This document shows positions 12,874 through 26,063 of a stretch of 64,000 nucleotides of DNA, piece by piece. A program made the position numbers and the translations under genes. Below the pieces are notes generated by a model. That model searched no databases. It was not told the origin of the DNA and saw only the letters and a list, made by a program, of their open reading frames with translations. The first letter of the stretch is position 1; each line of letters opens with the position of its first letter. The DNA comes from Solenopsis invicta (lineage: Eukaryota; Arthropoda; Insecta; Hymenoptera; Formicidae): positions 9,901,501-9,965,500 of the forward strand of contig NC_052671.1 of the NCBI RefSeq assembly GCF_016802725.1. Direction: 5' to 3'.

Positions 12874-14886
12874 TAAGTGTTCAGATTGTTCTATTTATCA
12901 AAAGAAAGATTCGAATCTTTCTCGAATAAAAAAAAGTCTCTTTTCTAGTCCGGTCGAGTAAAAGTTGATCTATGTAGGTACTTGTAAAAAATTCAAGATA
13001 ATTCAAGATAATGCCGTTATTGTTATTTTTCAATTGGATTGAAGTTAAAATGATTTTTGACAGATATTAACAAATATACTTTGTATGATAAATTGTATTT
13101 TTATTTTCACATTCGTGAGAATAATTATATTTGACCTGCGTCGCGACGCAATCAGTACTTCTTTTACTCCCGGATGTATTCTGTTGCGCTGAAATTTACT
13201 AAGCCGCGCCGGGCACGAGGCGCCGTATAATGCATTTTGTATGCAACTTTCGTAGTATTCGTAGTGCGACACTTCATCATTTTCCGGGCACTACATATAA
13301 CTTCAGAGGCAACTAGAAGGATACATGGACCTAGGGAAGTACGTGGTATAAACATGAACGTAAGGCAAGGTGTATTCCGGAGAGAGAAATGAAGGCTACA
13401 CAGCAAAATTTGTATAATGCTCACTCGGATAACTATCTCTACTTCGCATTTAACGGATGAATTATGACGTATTAGCATAGTAAAAATCGTTTTACATTTG
13501 TTACGTAAAGTTTAATAATTCTTTCTCTATGCTCATTCGGACGAAAATGTGCTGTCTGTGCTCATTTAAATGGATAACTTTGTCAAAATTTATGACTATT
13601 ATGGATTTTTTTTAATGCATCGGTATTTCCCGAATCACGTTCATAATAGATTCCAATGTAAACGCGATATCTAATTAAAGCCGCTCTCGCAGCGAGGCAT
13701 ATTTCTTCTGCTTTATATGTTTGAAGTATAATTTTATCGTAAATTAGTACTTTAAATATCTCCTGAATGCGTCATACATAACTCACGGCCGCCTCGTATC
13801 TAATGGACTGTAGAAAATAACCCGTCGAGAATAAATTTACAGCGGACACCCATTCGGAACGGGGCGGTGTAAATTCAACATAGCCTTCCCATTTAGAGCA
13901 TAAAGTAAATTCGGCCCACACAGCCCTATCTATAAATTTAACGGATGGCCCCGGCGATTACCCGTATATTTTCTCAACTCCGCGGAAGTAAGAACGATGG
14001 ATCTTCAGTCGACACGTTCCATCGCTAAACTGTCGATCGTAAGACTTACAGTTCAACCAGCAGCACACCGCGATGTTTTACCGACTATAAAATATTTTAC
14101 GTCCTTGCGGCACCTCTTCCTCCCTCTCTCTCGCTCTCGCTCTCTTGGACGTAACGCCGCGTACCTTTGGGTTACGGCGAAATGTCTCGTATACCTGGTT
14201 AAAGCCTGGGACTTGACACGGAAACAACGTAGCGTGTCTTGATTTAACGCTAGCGAGAGCTACGATTTTCCTCATTATCGCGCTCACCCTCGAGGTCCCC
14301 GAGGTGATCTCGAAAGGACTCGGCCCTGTTCTAGCTACGCAGTTTACAAGGATAAAGATCTGATAGAGTCTGAGGGACGTCCTTCGTGGGACCCGCTCCG
14401 CGGGATACTCCGTCACGAGGCCCAGATCTGTCTCGGTGATTATTAACTTAACAAAGAGGCACGAAAGGGAGTTTCCCTGCGTCGTGCTCGATTTGCCTGT
14501 CGCTCGGGAATGCATGTTACGACGAGATGAGCCGTGATTCATCCGAGAAACCAGATCGAAATTTCCGACAAACCGGGTGCATGCCTAAACGCTCCTACGG
14601 ACCTAGTCTCTGACATTATCGTCCCATCAACGCGTCTTTAAATGTCTCACGTTATGTTTTCCGTCAAATCCGATTCTCGGCAGGCCAAGAACTGAAAAAG
14701 ATGCCGAGCATACTTGTCGTTCGAAAGCGTTGGGGTAGTAAAATAATCGGTGACCCGGATATATCAAAATGTGAAAGATATCGATGAAATGCGCAGTGAC
14801 TTCTCAAGGATCGCGACTGGCAGGATGATGTATTTTCTCACCTGTACCACAAAATGGACGATCGAGTCAGGTAGAAAAGAGAAAGG
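12874..14886. other. Mixed non-coding region
   Basis: 12874-13130 is A/T-rich with a short direct repeat of ATTCAAGATA at about 12990-13009. 13130-14880 is moderately GC/CpG-rich. The minus-strand frame at 14078-14542 lacks any recognisable motif. No gene supported. Confidence 0.4.
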
Positions 14887-14906
14887 GAGAGAGAGAGAGA
14901 GAGAGA
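14887..14906. repeat. (GA)n microsatellite
   Basis: About ten GA units, first of five GA/CT tracts between 14.9 and 19.7 kb. Confidence 0.85.
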
Positions 14907-15490
14907 TTTTGTGGGTACGGGAGACCAAAAATCGGCATCTCTCGGTCCGCCCGGAGAACCACGAAGCCGCTTAAGACCAGCTAAGCTGCTTACAGAGCGG
15001 ACTGCGCGCTGATACTCGGTGCGACTTGCCGTATGTATGTATATGAAGCATTTGGAATACTGAAGCAAGCCGATCCTGTTCGCCGGCCGGCTCTCCTCTC
15101 GGAGAGGAGCATCGTTAACACCGTGGCTTACTCCGAAAGCCACTTTACACTCGCGTGCGCGTTAACCTACCGCACAGAGTCCACAAATTCGCGGCCTTGA
15201 GACCGTGGATACTTCATCGAACAGCGCCGGTAAATTTATTCGAGATTATACGGGAACGGGTGGACCATTAAAACCGCCGTCGCACCCCATCATTTTTCGC
15301 TGCATTCCCCCTTTGATCCCGCGTGGCCGCGCGACGTGGAAAAGGAGAATTTATACGAATTGACTTTTTGTTTCGCTCGGAATATATTTGGTAGACGGGA
15401 TATCTCTCTTACTCAATGAACACAAGTCATCCATTTCATAAATTTGCTTTTGCTTAATTAAATCGTATTAGATCAAGAATTTGAAATGAT

Positions 15491-15551
<61 letters not shown>

Positions 15552-16026
15552 TAGTTATTTTAATAATTCTGTATATTTTTTTATTTTTTATTAATGTCAA
15601 ATATTTCTATATATTAAGTGTACAATCAAGAAACATTTTTCATACCCTTTGAAAGAAAGCAGCAATTCTTTTTCGCGGTGTCATTTATCGCGCGGTAGAT
15701 CAACCTTGGTAAGGTTTATAAGAGCCGACACTTCCGCTTGCTCCTTTCGCTCACGGACGATCTGGAGATGTCGACTTTTTCCTCTGTGGCTGCCTGAAAG
15801 ATATGAAAAGAGCGGGCATCAGTCATCCCCGGAGTCGCACGGGACCAAATTGTCGCATCTTTGGTTTTTCTGGAGGGAAGCGCGCGGCATAATGGAACGG
15901 AGAGGGAGCCTGAGTGGCCACGAAAAAAGGGCTCTTCGCGGTTGTATCCCTTTAGTCCGGCCACCCCTCGACTGTCACTCAGAATCAGTTGGTCTCTCCT
16001 CCATTCGAGTTCTTTTCTCTCCTTAG
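14907..16026. other. Non-coding region flanking a TA microsatellite
   Basis: 14907-15400 and 15650-16020 are GC/CpG-rich. Between them lies A/T-rich DNA with a long (AT)n run. No gene recognised. Confidence 0.4.
15496..15551. repeat. (AT)n microsatellite
   Basis: About 23 uninterrupted AT units followed by a short interrupted tail. Confidence 0.93.
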
Positions 16027-16053
16027 CTCTCTCTCTCTCTCTCTCTCTCTCTT
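16027..16053. repeat. (CT)n microsatellite
   Basis: About 13 CT units in a CpG-rich context. Confidence 0.9.
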
Positions 16054-18037
16054 TTGCTTCGGGCCTGTCGTGATACCAATCTGGTATGAAAAGTTACGTC
16101 GGTCTCCACGCTGACTATAACATCTCTTAATCTCCATGGGCGGTTTAGTCACACTCGGGAATGCAGGTTCACGGAAAAGGATGAGTATGATTCATCGAGG
16201 CATCGAAGTCTAATACCGATGCGGATTGATCTTGATCTCGGGAGGTGGGATCCGTTAGGATTGATCTAAAGAGACGTTCTCGATGGCGACCAACGTCGAT
16301 CACATTATAACTCGTTTTATGCAACGTCCGTTCACCCGTCCCGAAGCCACACCTTGCGATCGATATCGGAGCATTGATATAACATTACAACGACCATGGT
16401 AAATGACTGTGGTAGCCGAAACTTCGGAATCAATCATTGGATCGTATTAAAGAGGAGGTAAATAGATTCTTAAGGACGAAGCAATCTTCTTTGCATAAGT
16501 ATAGCATTAGTATCATTGAATTCGAAGGTGTGGTAGATAGATATAGGTATTACAAGTTGCATTTTAAAGTTACAAGGAACGATAGAACGTCTATACGGTC
16601 TGTATCTTTTTTTCTAATTTATTGTTGATGAAAATAGAAAATAGTAACAGAAGTTAATATATTTAGTACAAATGATCTATAATATGTAAATTCATCTAGA
16701 GTTTTCTGAAAATATAATTTGGAGAATAAAATGAACGATACCTATTAAAATGAAATAAAATTAGCATGAGTTGTTCACAGAAATGGTAAACGAGTTAGAG
16801 ATGAAATTTTTTTGTTTATTTTCCATTTAATTAAAAAAATTAATATATCGAATAAGATCAATTATAAAAACAGTTATGAAAGAAATGATAAAACTAATTA
16901 CATCATAACATAACACATTAATTTTTTAAATATAAAAATTTAATTAATTTTATTATTTTTGAATATAATTTTTTTTATTTACCTACTTATCATCTTTATA
17001 TAAAAAATTTTTAATGATGGGCTGTTTCTTTATCGAAAACGTTATAATATCTCTTTTCATATTATACTTTTAAAATTAAAATTTATATATACTAAAAATA
17101 GAGCATGATATCTGCAGTACGCGTCTCATTGACGTGGGTCAATTTACCATGCGACAGCGAGTTTTGTAAGCCAATTACTTTAATCGATAAAGAGGTCGAA
17201 GTCTAAAGATCTCTAAGGATCTCGAAGCTGGTCCCGCGAATTCGGTCGGAATAAATTGGGCTGCGCGTACGCCAGAGTACGATCGAAATTCCCATGAAGG
17301 AGCGAATCGGAAATGGGAATGACGTATAAAGGAGCCAGAGCACGTAGGGTCAGTTTGCCAGGCAAGGCATATCCTGTACCGTGAAGAATCTCCGGCAAAT
17401 CTTGTGTATGTCCAGCTCGTCACATGACCCTGCAGTCCCCACCTGAATACTGATCGCTGTCCTCCTCCGGAGACGCTTTGCGTCTCTTTGTAAAATCAGT
17501 AGCGAGCCTTTCAGACTCCTTTTACTCCGGACGCAAGCTCGTTTCCCGAGACCCTTTATAGTCGCATACCTTTCTGTCGTCTTACCATCCGCCGTTGTAT
17601 CCTCGAGTACAGAGGCGGGGGTCGTTACGTTTCGCCGTTTCCACCGCTGCCACCGGGAGAAATAAGAAACACGCTTTTTGAATTAGCGCCTTACGCGCCC
17701 GCGAGCTTTTTGCGCGTAGACGCAGTAATAATAACGTCGCGTGCACTTCCATCTTGCGCGCGCCAGCACTTACGTTACCAGCAACGATGGAGAGACATGG
17801 ACTGTAAAAGAGATTCAGTTATAATGTTAAAAAGGAAATATTAAATATGCAGCACCGTGCAATTTTACTACCTTATAAGTAGAGGTTGGGTAGGAATATG
17901 AAGGAAGCTACAGATTTTGCGGTGTATAATTTAATCTTGATTTCTTTCAGGGAAATATAAAAATTTTTAATATGTGGCGAGATGGATATTAGTATTTATA
18001 CGTGGAAGAAACGTGGAAGACGCGAGATTTTCTGTTC

Positions 18038-18040
<3 letters not shown>
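16054..18040. other. Mixed non-coding region
   Basis: 16400-17100 is A/T-rich with no features. 17100-17800 is CpG-rich and includes a perfect 7-bp stem with a TTT loop (17470-17486). 17800-18040 returns to A/T-rich. No gene recognised. Confidence 0.4.

Positions 18041-18078
<38 letters not shown>
18041..18078. repeat. (GA)n microsatellite
   Basis: About 19 uninterrupted GA units, the longest GA tract in the window. Confidence 0.93.
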
Positions 18079-18081
<3 letters not shown>

Positions 18082-18420
18082 AATTTTGCAAGTCCAACTT
18101 GCATGACGTTTTAACAGTTTCATAAATTCGCCGTACAAATTCAATTTACGAATCGCCGCGATATCGCCGCATTTAAAAGTAGATCAAGAGCCACCGCGCG
18201 CGCGGTATGCTGCAATTTTATCGTGGCTCGTAATGCATCGACCAATCGTTACACTTAAGAATTAAATCTAGTGGCGTCGTTAAACCCGAGGAGGATCGGG
18301 GCTAGTCTCCGACGATATAGCCGGCTTAATATCCTTGACGTAAATAGATTACCGTAGCGGCGGGTCGGGTTAGACGCTCTAGCTCTCTGCTAGCGGGAGG
18401 ACACGGAAACGCACGCGATA

Positions 18421-18456
18421 GAGCGAGCGAGCGAGCGAGCGAGTGAGCGAGCGAGC
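18421..18456. repeat. (GAGC)n tetranucleotide repeat
   Basis: Nine GAGC units with one GAGT variant, in a CpG-rich region. It accounts for the Ala-Arg-Ser-Leu repeats in the minus-strand frames. Confidence 0.9.
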
Positions 18457-18963
18457 CTCGTGGAAGGATCTCTGTGCGAGAGGAGAGGAGAAATAGAGAA
18501 AGAGCGGTTCTTTCGGAGGAAAATGCAGAAAATTCGTCGCGCAGACTGTGCGACGGCGGCGAAGCATCGGCTAAGAGGGTAGCCGACACGGGGGTGGGCT
18601 TGCTGATAAGAGAGCACCGTAGGAGCTGGCACGCTTTGACAGCCAGTAAATTAAAGTATATTTCCACGACGCTGGGAGGCAGATGCACTGTACGCGGTAA
18701 TCCGAGAGATTCCCCGAGAGCAGAGATGAAAGGTAGACACGAAAAGAGGGAATTTTTTATGAACGGAATCGGCATGCCGCTGGAGCTCGGTATAGCCGAG
18801 GGGGAAGCTGGAAAATCTTGTCCACCTGGGCGTAGGAGCCATCAGCCGGGAGAAATGGGAGAGTAAAAGGAGTTGTCAGAATCAGATGAAGAAGGGAGAG
18901 AAAGAGACTGAGACGCGCGGCCTGTGGAGCACTCGACGCGTGCGATGGATCCGCGAGAACGAC

Positions 18964-18988
18964 AGAGAGAGAGAGAGAGAGAGAGAGA
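18964..18988. repeat. (GA)n microsatellite
   Basis: About 12 GA units. Confidence 0.88.
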
Positions 18989-19668
18989 AAGGGCTAATCG
19001 ATGAGGACGACGAAGCCTCAAGAATACAGAATCTCAGTAGCCGACGAACGAAGGGAAAGGTCGGTCGAGCGAGGATTATCGCTCGAAAGAAGGAGGAAGT
19101 TTCGCCGATCTTAATTGGGTAATTACGATAATTTGCGCGGGCGCGCGCGCACCCGCGCGTGTATGTACGCAGGCGCCAAGATCGATTGGCGATTAAATAT
19201 TCGTGCCGCTCTTAACTTTCGAAAACCAGGGTCAGAAGAGGAGGTTGGGTTATATAGCCCGATAAAGTTTGCGCAATTATTTCCTCCGATAGGCGATATC
19301 GCTCTTCCGGGAACTTCCGCAATCTTTTCCGCCGTAAAGCGCTACCTTTGTTAAAAATTTATCGCCGGTTCGACGATTAGCGATGCATTTGCCTTAACAG
19401 CCTGTACCCGATCGCGAGTATATTTTACCCTTACCAATCGTCGGTGTCTCGTTTACCCTTGCCACGCTACACGGATCGCGACATGTAGCACGCAAGACTA
19501 AACGCGCGGTTAAGAGGCCAAATGCCGAGGTATAACGGCGGGACGTTGCGGTAATATAGGAACTTCGCGAGTAAGAACTTCTTACTCGTTCGTTTCCCAT
19601 CCAAACTCGGCGTTGTTAGGAATTCCCGAACGACCGCGCCGTACTTTCCTAGGGAAATGGGCGACGTT

Positions 19669-19698
19669 TCTCTCTCTCTCTCTCTCTCCCTCTCTCTG
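19669..19698. repeat. (TC)n microsatellite
   Basis: TC units with a single CCC interruption, followed by (TA)/(CA)-like sequence to about 19750. Confidence 0.88.
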
Positions 19699-20560
19699 TC
19701 CCTTCCCGAAACATGTACCGGTATACGTATATACATACATATATACGCATACCTCTGCGTTTTCCCTCATCATCGGAAGAATAGACGAGACGCATTCGCG
19801 TAGCTGCAACTACCAACTCCGTACAGTATGCACGTTTCTCTTATCCCCTTCTCTGAGTTACTCGCAGTTTGATACTTCCTTTTTCCTCAAGTTTCACGCT
19901 TATTGCTGGAGCGAGCGCGACGGCGACAGGCGACGGCGGTGGCTTCGGCGTCGGCGGTTCGGGCCTCGGGCAATTTCTGAACTCCGGATCTAGGATGTTC
20001 CTCTGGATATGCGCGCGCAAAACGGAGGGTTTGTCTTATCTGCCGTTCCACATTTCTCATCTCTATTCTTTCACTCTTTCTCTCTCTTTCTCCGTTTCTC
20101 TGTCTCTTTTTGCGCTTTGACGCATTAACTTGGTGTCTTTCTCTCTTTCTTCTTCCGCTTCGTCCTTCGTCCGCTCGCTTTCAGTGTTCCCTCCTTCATT
20201 CTCTCGAACACTTCAAAGATTTCTCTGCCGGGCCGTTGCGGCGAGTAAACACTCGCTATAAAATGCTATTCGCGGCTGTGCGTCGTTTGCGCGGTGAGCT
20301 CGCGTTGAAAGGAGAAGCGCCGCGCCGCCGTTGATGACAGCCGTGAGATTATCTCTGGCGGTGAGATTCGTCGAAATGAGCCCCTCCGCGTGGGTGTAAG
20401 TAAAACCGCGCGCGGAATTGCGCGTTTACGCGGCGCGCCGAAGCCACGTTTGCGATTGCGATACGTGAGCGGGTTCTATTGTTCGCTTCTTACCCCGGTA
20501 AAGGCGATTCTTAGAAACGTCGATTAAGATCAAACAGCTGCTTCCGCTACATTTTTGTCG

Positions 20561-23365
20561 AGCACGTTCGCCGCGATATATGATTTATGGCTTCGATAAC
20601 CGAAACTGATAGTAAATCATTTTAAGATAGATCACGTAGCATCAGTTGTTAATTTATTATCGATGTATTTATAAAAATATTAACAATACGACGTTACGAT
20701 AAAAAAAAATCGTTTTAACGTAATTCATATTTTATTATTGCATTGCAGTAACGGTACATAGATGCTACTTTTATTCAGATATTTAATATTCACATATATG
20801 TATACAATGTAACATGAAACGCGGAGACTTTGTTTTGCATCTCTATAAGAACCGCAACTGTAATCCTGACATTTTATAACTCATTCATTCCGCAGCTCAA
20901 CGACTTTTTCACGAATAAAACTGCCGTGCTTCATTTCTCATGTAACTAATGCAATATTAAGACTTACATTTTAATTTACTGTCTAACGTGCTAAAACTTA
21001 GTTGCCGTGAATTCTTCATTTCTTTATTAATTTACCTGTTCGCCTATGAGAAGAGAAGCTTTCGTCTTTACATTAATTATTTTTATCATAAAAAGTGCAT
21101 AGTGCGGAAAATAAATTATTATTTTAAAAGTTAGTAATAAAAATGATAATAAAAGTATCATGAGTTATTATATGTAGTACGAGTCGCTAACAAAACCATA
21201 ATTAAACATTGAAAAGTAAATTTGTTTGCATTGTGCGGCATAATTATGTTGACACGGTAATTACATCAAGTAGCGTACGAAACATCATTAATTATGTTTT
21301 TCTGATATTGTATATGCTTCTCATTGCGATAGATACTTATGTAATTGCATTCCCGCGTATAACAAGTCACGCATACCGCAGATTTTGTGATGTTTATTAA
21401 CAAACGCATAATATAACTATATTATATATTATAATCAGACGATATGGAGAGATGAACATTATAAAATATCCATAATTCGCGTGCACATTGTACAAATTGT
21501 AAGTAATACTAATTAGCCCCTTAAAACTTTAACCCACAATTAGTTTGAACGAATAATACGCGGTTGATCAGTATTATCTCATAATAAATGATATCATAAC
21601 GCTTGTTAAAATGATGGATTCAACGCGGGCCGAGGCCAGAATCTGGGTACAAATGGTACCCTTATCGACCTATAATTACAATAATGTATAATTATATAAT
21701 ATATATATGTACGTACATACATATGTATGTGTATCCAGGATTTATTCCGAATGAAAATGAGTCCCGACTACTTGACTACTTGAGTCTCCTCCGGGGTATA
21801 CTATCAGAAGTCTATAATTCGTTGTCCTTATCTGGCTGATGGTAATGAATGAACTTTTAGCATTATTTCTCGACGAGAATCGAACAAGGTCCATTCATTC
21901 CCCCGGGGAAGAGGAGAGAATGCTGTAGCGATAACTGCAGGCGAAATGATTTATTAGCCGCTGCCCGTTTCGTATCGGATATCTCACATAGCCTATCTAT
22001 ATACAGCGTGAAGTGCAGTACCGGTATTCTCTGTGATCAGTATTATAGTTAGAAATTGTGCGATATTACGCTCGGAATTTTATTAACATTTCAGTAATTG
22101 TTGATGCTGAAATTTCTCGAATAAACTTGCGAACTCTTCGTATATCATTTTTATTAATATTATTATTACATCGTTATGCGACAAATGGTAACGTGACAAA
22201 GTGTGTTCTTTACGATGTGAAAAAGATTATGAATTGATTATATCGCGTACCGAGAGTGCGTGATTATTGCGTCAACGTTTTATGTTTATCTATACTCTAG
22301 AAATTATCGACGTATCCGCGTGACGATGAAACACGAATATTCCTTCTATTCCCTCTATATTCGCAATTCAATCGTTCTGGTAATTCACTTTTTAACGGTG
22401 CATAATCGACCATAAAATAATTTCATATTGACGCATTATCGGTTGCGCAATTTATGCGCAATCTTAACAAGCGCCTGCGGTAGTCGTTTCGATTCCATGT
22501 GCGTGTGTGCCATTAATCATACGCATCTGCAACGAGGATTTGCGACGAAATCCGTTCTACAGATGTCGTTAAAAACGTGAACGTATTTTCATATGTAAAT
22601 TTTTAATAATGTCTTGAAAAAAATTACGAGTATTGCGCATTTATTACTATTAACCGAGTTATATTTTGTCCGTATTACTTTTCTTTTTAAATAAGTGGCA
22701 AATAAAAATTGAATTAATGTGCCGTGAAAATGAAACTTTAACCTTTAAATTTCGGTCTGTTGCATCGTATAAGTATATTTGTATAGTTGCATGAGTGAAG
22801 TCGGATCATTTCGTTTGAAAAATTAGAGAAAAATAGCGATAAACGAAAAACCAGAATTTTAACGGCTTTATTGCGATATTTATGGTGGCAATACTTTTGA
22901 AGCAAATTTTAAATGCATTTAGACATAGACTGTTTTGAGTTTTGTGTATAGGGCGTACATGGTGCGCATGTGTGTGCGTGCTAGTCTGGATTAACATCTA
23001 TTGCCGCGTACGCTATTTAACTTTGGTGCTGCATATTTCCCACAGGGCTCAGCGCAGAACATTCCGCGGCGTGAGAAAATCGATAATGCCATACATAACG
23101 TATAAATCTGTCCGGTTGATACATAATCACGACCTGCCATAAAAGTATAATGTCGCGTGTTGTCACAGCGCGCATACGCTGCCGCATATTTTTGCCGTTA
23201 TCCGGCCGTCGACGCGCTTAACGAAACCGGATGGCACCACAGCCGTTGGATTTAGCGAACTCCATCACTTCTTCGCATAGAACTAATTATACGAGAAAAA
23301 AATTAACGCGCGGCGTTTTAAAACGTGGGAATCGCAATTAAATAAATTGACGTATCATAGTGGAA
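20561..23365. other. AT-rich non-coding region
   Basis: Mostly A/T-rich. A short alternating TA/TGTA block lies at 21694-21733 and CpG-richer DNA at 21600-22000 and 22960-23300. No gene or RNA recognised. Confidence 0.45.
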
Positions 23366-24170
23366 TTTTTAAATATATTTTGTTTATTTAGATAACAAAT
23401 ATGAACCTTTAATTGGCATGAAAAAAATTTTATATATGTTTGAAACTCACGTTTAAATAATATTATAAATGTTTGTAATGCATAGAGATGACGGAAGTAT
23501 CAAAAATTCACAAGGAGATTGAATATTAATGCCTTCCTTCAACTTACAACGTGAAGAAAATCTTCTTAACAGCTATTTTTAAGTATTTTTAATTTTTATA
23601 ATAAAACTTTAATAAAACTTGAGTTTTTAAATATATTTGGTTTATTTAGATAACAAATATAAACTTTTAACTAGCGTGACGAACATTTCATATATTATTA
23701 TCAGTCTTTATTGCTATTGCATTACCACACGCAATGATATGTGTTTAAAAATATCTGTAAAGCGTAGAGATGACAGAAGTGTCGAAAATTCACAAGGAGA
23801 TTGAATATTAATGTCTTCCTTTAAATTACATTAAAAGAAAATCTTCTTAACAGCTGTTTTTAAGTATTTTTCATTTTTATAATAAAACTTTTGCACGACG
23901 TAAATTTTTAAATATATTTAGTTTATTTAAATAACAAATATAAACCCTTAACTGGCGTAAGGAAAATTTCATACACATATGTAAAGTCCACGTTTAAATA
24001 ATATTATAAATATGCGTCAAGCATAGAGCGATGACAGAAGTGTAAAAAATTTACTTCACAAGGAAATTGAAAATTAATGCCTTCTTTGAAATTAGTGACA
24101 GTATGAAGAAAATCTTTCTAAGGGGGTCTTTTTAAGTATTTTTAATTTTTATAATAAGACTTTAATAAAC
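23366..24170. repeat. Triplicated ~268-bp tandem repeat
   Basis: Three diverged head-to-tail copies starting at about 23366, 23624 and 23905 (spacings 258 and 281). Each begins with TTTTTAAATATATTT then GTTTATTT and ATAACAAATAT, has AGATGAC(A/G)GAAGT and a TCACAAGGA(G/A)ATTGAA core in the middle, and ends with TTTTTAAGTATTTTT and TTTTATAATAA. Copies 1 and 3 share CACGTTTAAATAATATTATAA. Copy 2 instead has an unrelated stretch of about 50 bases (23693-23745). No coding frame is conserved across copies. Likely an old local satellite-like expansion. Confidence 0.88.
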
Positions 24171-26063
24171 AGTGACTTAATAAGAATCTCCCTCGAAGAA
24201 ACGCTCGATGAATTTAATAAAGCTGCGTCAACGGCAAAATAATACGGCTATTCCAGTAACCGTCGATATTAGAGACCGAAATTTTGTAACGTAGATGAGA
24301 TGCGATCGGTGTTTTTCAGCGCATAAGACCGTCCTTTTTAGTCTCTCGCGAAGCGAAGTAATGAAGACGAGACGCAAAGTTAAAGTGGAATGCTTCACTA
24401 CGCGGAATGCTCCACTCGATGACAAGTGATCCTCGAAGAAGCGAGTGAGAGGAAAACATTGTTAATTTCCTTTGCAGATTCGAGTGTCTCTCGTACTCAC
24501 TCCATCTCCCCTTTTTCTCCCTTTCCCTCTCCTCCCCCCACCCGTCATGCAACTACTCGTTTCAGAATGCCGATTAAATTAACGTCTCTCCGTCAGGAGG
24601 AAACGATTGCACGGGTCGAGACAAATCGAATTCGAGCGCCATGTAATACGTTGTAAAGTGACGCGGCTGACATATTTCGGATTTTCCAGAGGCTATTATG
24701 GCGACGCGAAGCGTTTAGAGAATAAAAATAAACTCGCGTTTCATGAAAGGTAATACAACGTACAAAAGGCGTAGTTTCGTTCATCATCGTATTTAACTTT
24801 ATAATAAGGAGGAAAACGAAATATTATATTTGTTACCTCGTATTAACTGTTCGAATAGTCAGGCAGAGCTATCTAGATCGCTGGCAGCTTATCGAATACC
24901 CGTTAAGAATTTTAACTTTCATATTTACATTACCTACCACTTGAAACTTTACTTTGTAACTGCTTTTATTAGCTTTTAATACTTAAAATTACTGACTTAT
25001 AAATCCAATTACGACGGCAATAAAGTGAAGTTCCATGAAAGCTATTCAATGATCCAGACTATTGCTCCGATAATAAATTGAAACTTTCTTTAAAGAGCAA
25101 AAAGTTTGATAACGACTGTTGTGCGTACCGCATACGCAACGCCCGCTCTTTCACGGATTATTCTCTCGGTTGATTTGCGCTCGGTTAATAAACGTTTGCC
25201 TTTTTATGCAAACTTACACTCGCAGAAACGTAAACGACGTAGGGGAGTGTTTTCAATAGTAAAGTGTTTCTTTTTCGATAATTTCCTCTATCAAATAACT
25301 GGCTTAACTAGTTTTAACACGATCCTTCGTTGCGGTAATGTATCGATTAATCTTATAATTATTGGCGTGAAGCAACGGTTCGCGTACCGCGCAGAAACGT
25401 AACGCGCGTGCAACGTGCCACTCGCATGGCTGCACTTGCGAACGAACGCAACAGCCAGCTCAGCCACTGGACCAGGGTGTTAGAGCATTAGGGGATTCCC
25501 CCGATGTGCCTGATGATCATTTTATATTAGCCGAGGGGAATCTGCATGACAATGGCTGGCTCCATTGTGTGATAAGCGCTTCACACTGCGCAACCCCATC
25601 CATATGTTAATATCCTCCCGTGCTTACAGCAACGGCTAACTCGTGAAAGTGAATTATGTGTACGCGAAAGTGCGTGATGGTACTTCCCTGTGTCTGTTGT
25701 CTCCGCGTCTGGGCCCCTCCCCTCCCCTCTCCATCCCTCTGCTCCTCTCTCTCAGCCCAGAGCTACCGCCAGACACATCCGGACCGTTCTTTCACAGTTT
25801 CAAATTCTGCGTGCGTCTTTACGGCGGGCGAGAGACAGTCCTGGAATTGTAAATTGCTAGCGATCTCGGGAGAGAATGTATTACATTTTCTTTCTTGTCT
25901 CGATAACAGTTTGTGCGATTAACTTCGAACGAGTTGATTAAAACTCAATTTTCTACCGTTACTATAATTATTAAAATAAATTAATTTGCTCAAAAAATAG
26001 AAGAATAAAGATATTTTCTTTTTCTTTGTTAATGGATATTCGTTCTTGTGTTTCTTTTATCTA
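24171..26063. other. Mixed non-coding region
   Basis: 24180-24660 and 25380-25880 are GC-richer. Pyrimidine-rich tracts lie at about 24502-24544 and 25714-25759. The rest is A/T-rich. No gene recognised. Confidence 0.4.

Larger units (their letters stand above)
18079..20560. other. CpG-rich island, possible promoter/5' exon region
   Basis: GC-rich and strongly CpG-rich, with three simple repeats listed separately and overlapping uninformative frames on both strands. Near its right end there is a TATAAAA at 20257-20263, an ATG at 20376, and a GTAAGT donor-like site at 20396 after ATG AGC CCC TCC GCG TGG GT. That arrangement could be a short first coding exon, but nothing downstream confirms it. 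Confidence 0.35.

Noticed and set aside
14078..14542. 154-codon minus-strand frame
   Set aside because: No recognisable motif; Arg/Ser-rich composition follows from (CT)n-like DNA at its end.
17470..17486. GAGACGC-TTT-GCGTCTC hairpin as a terminator or small RNA
   Set aside because: Seven base pairs with a triloop is expected by chance in a window this long; no associated transcript features.
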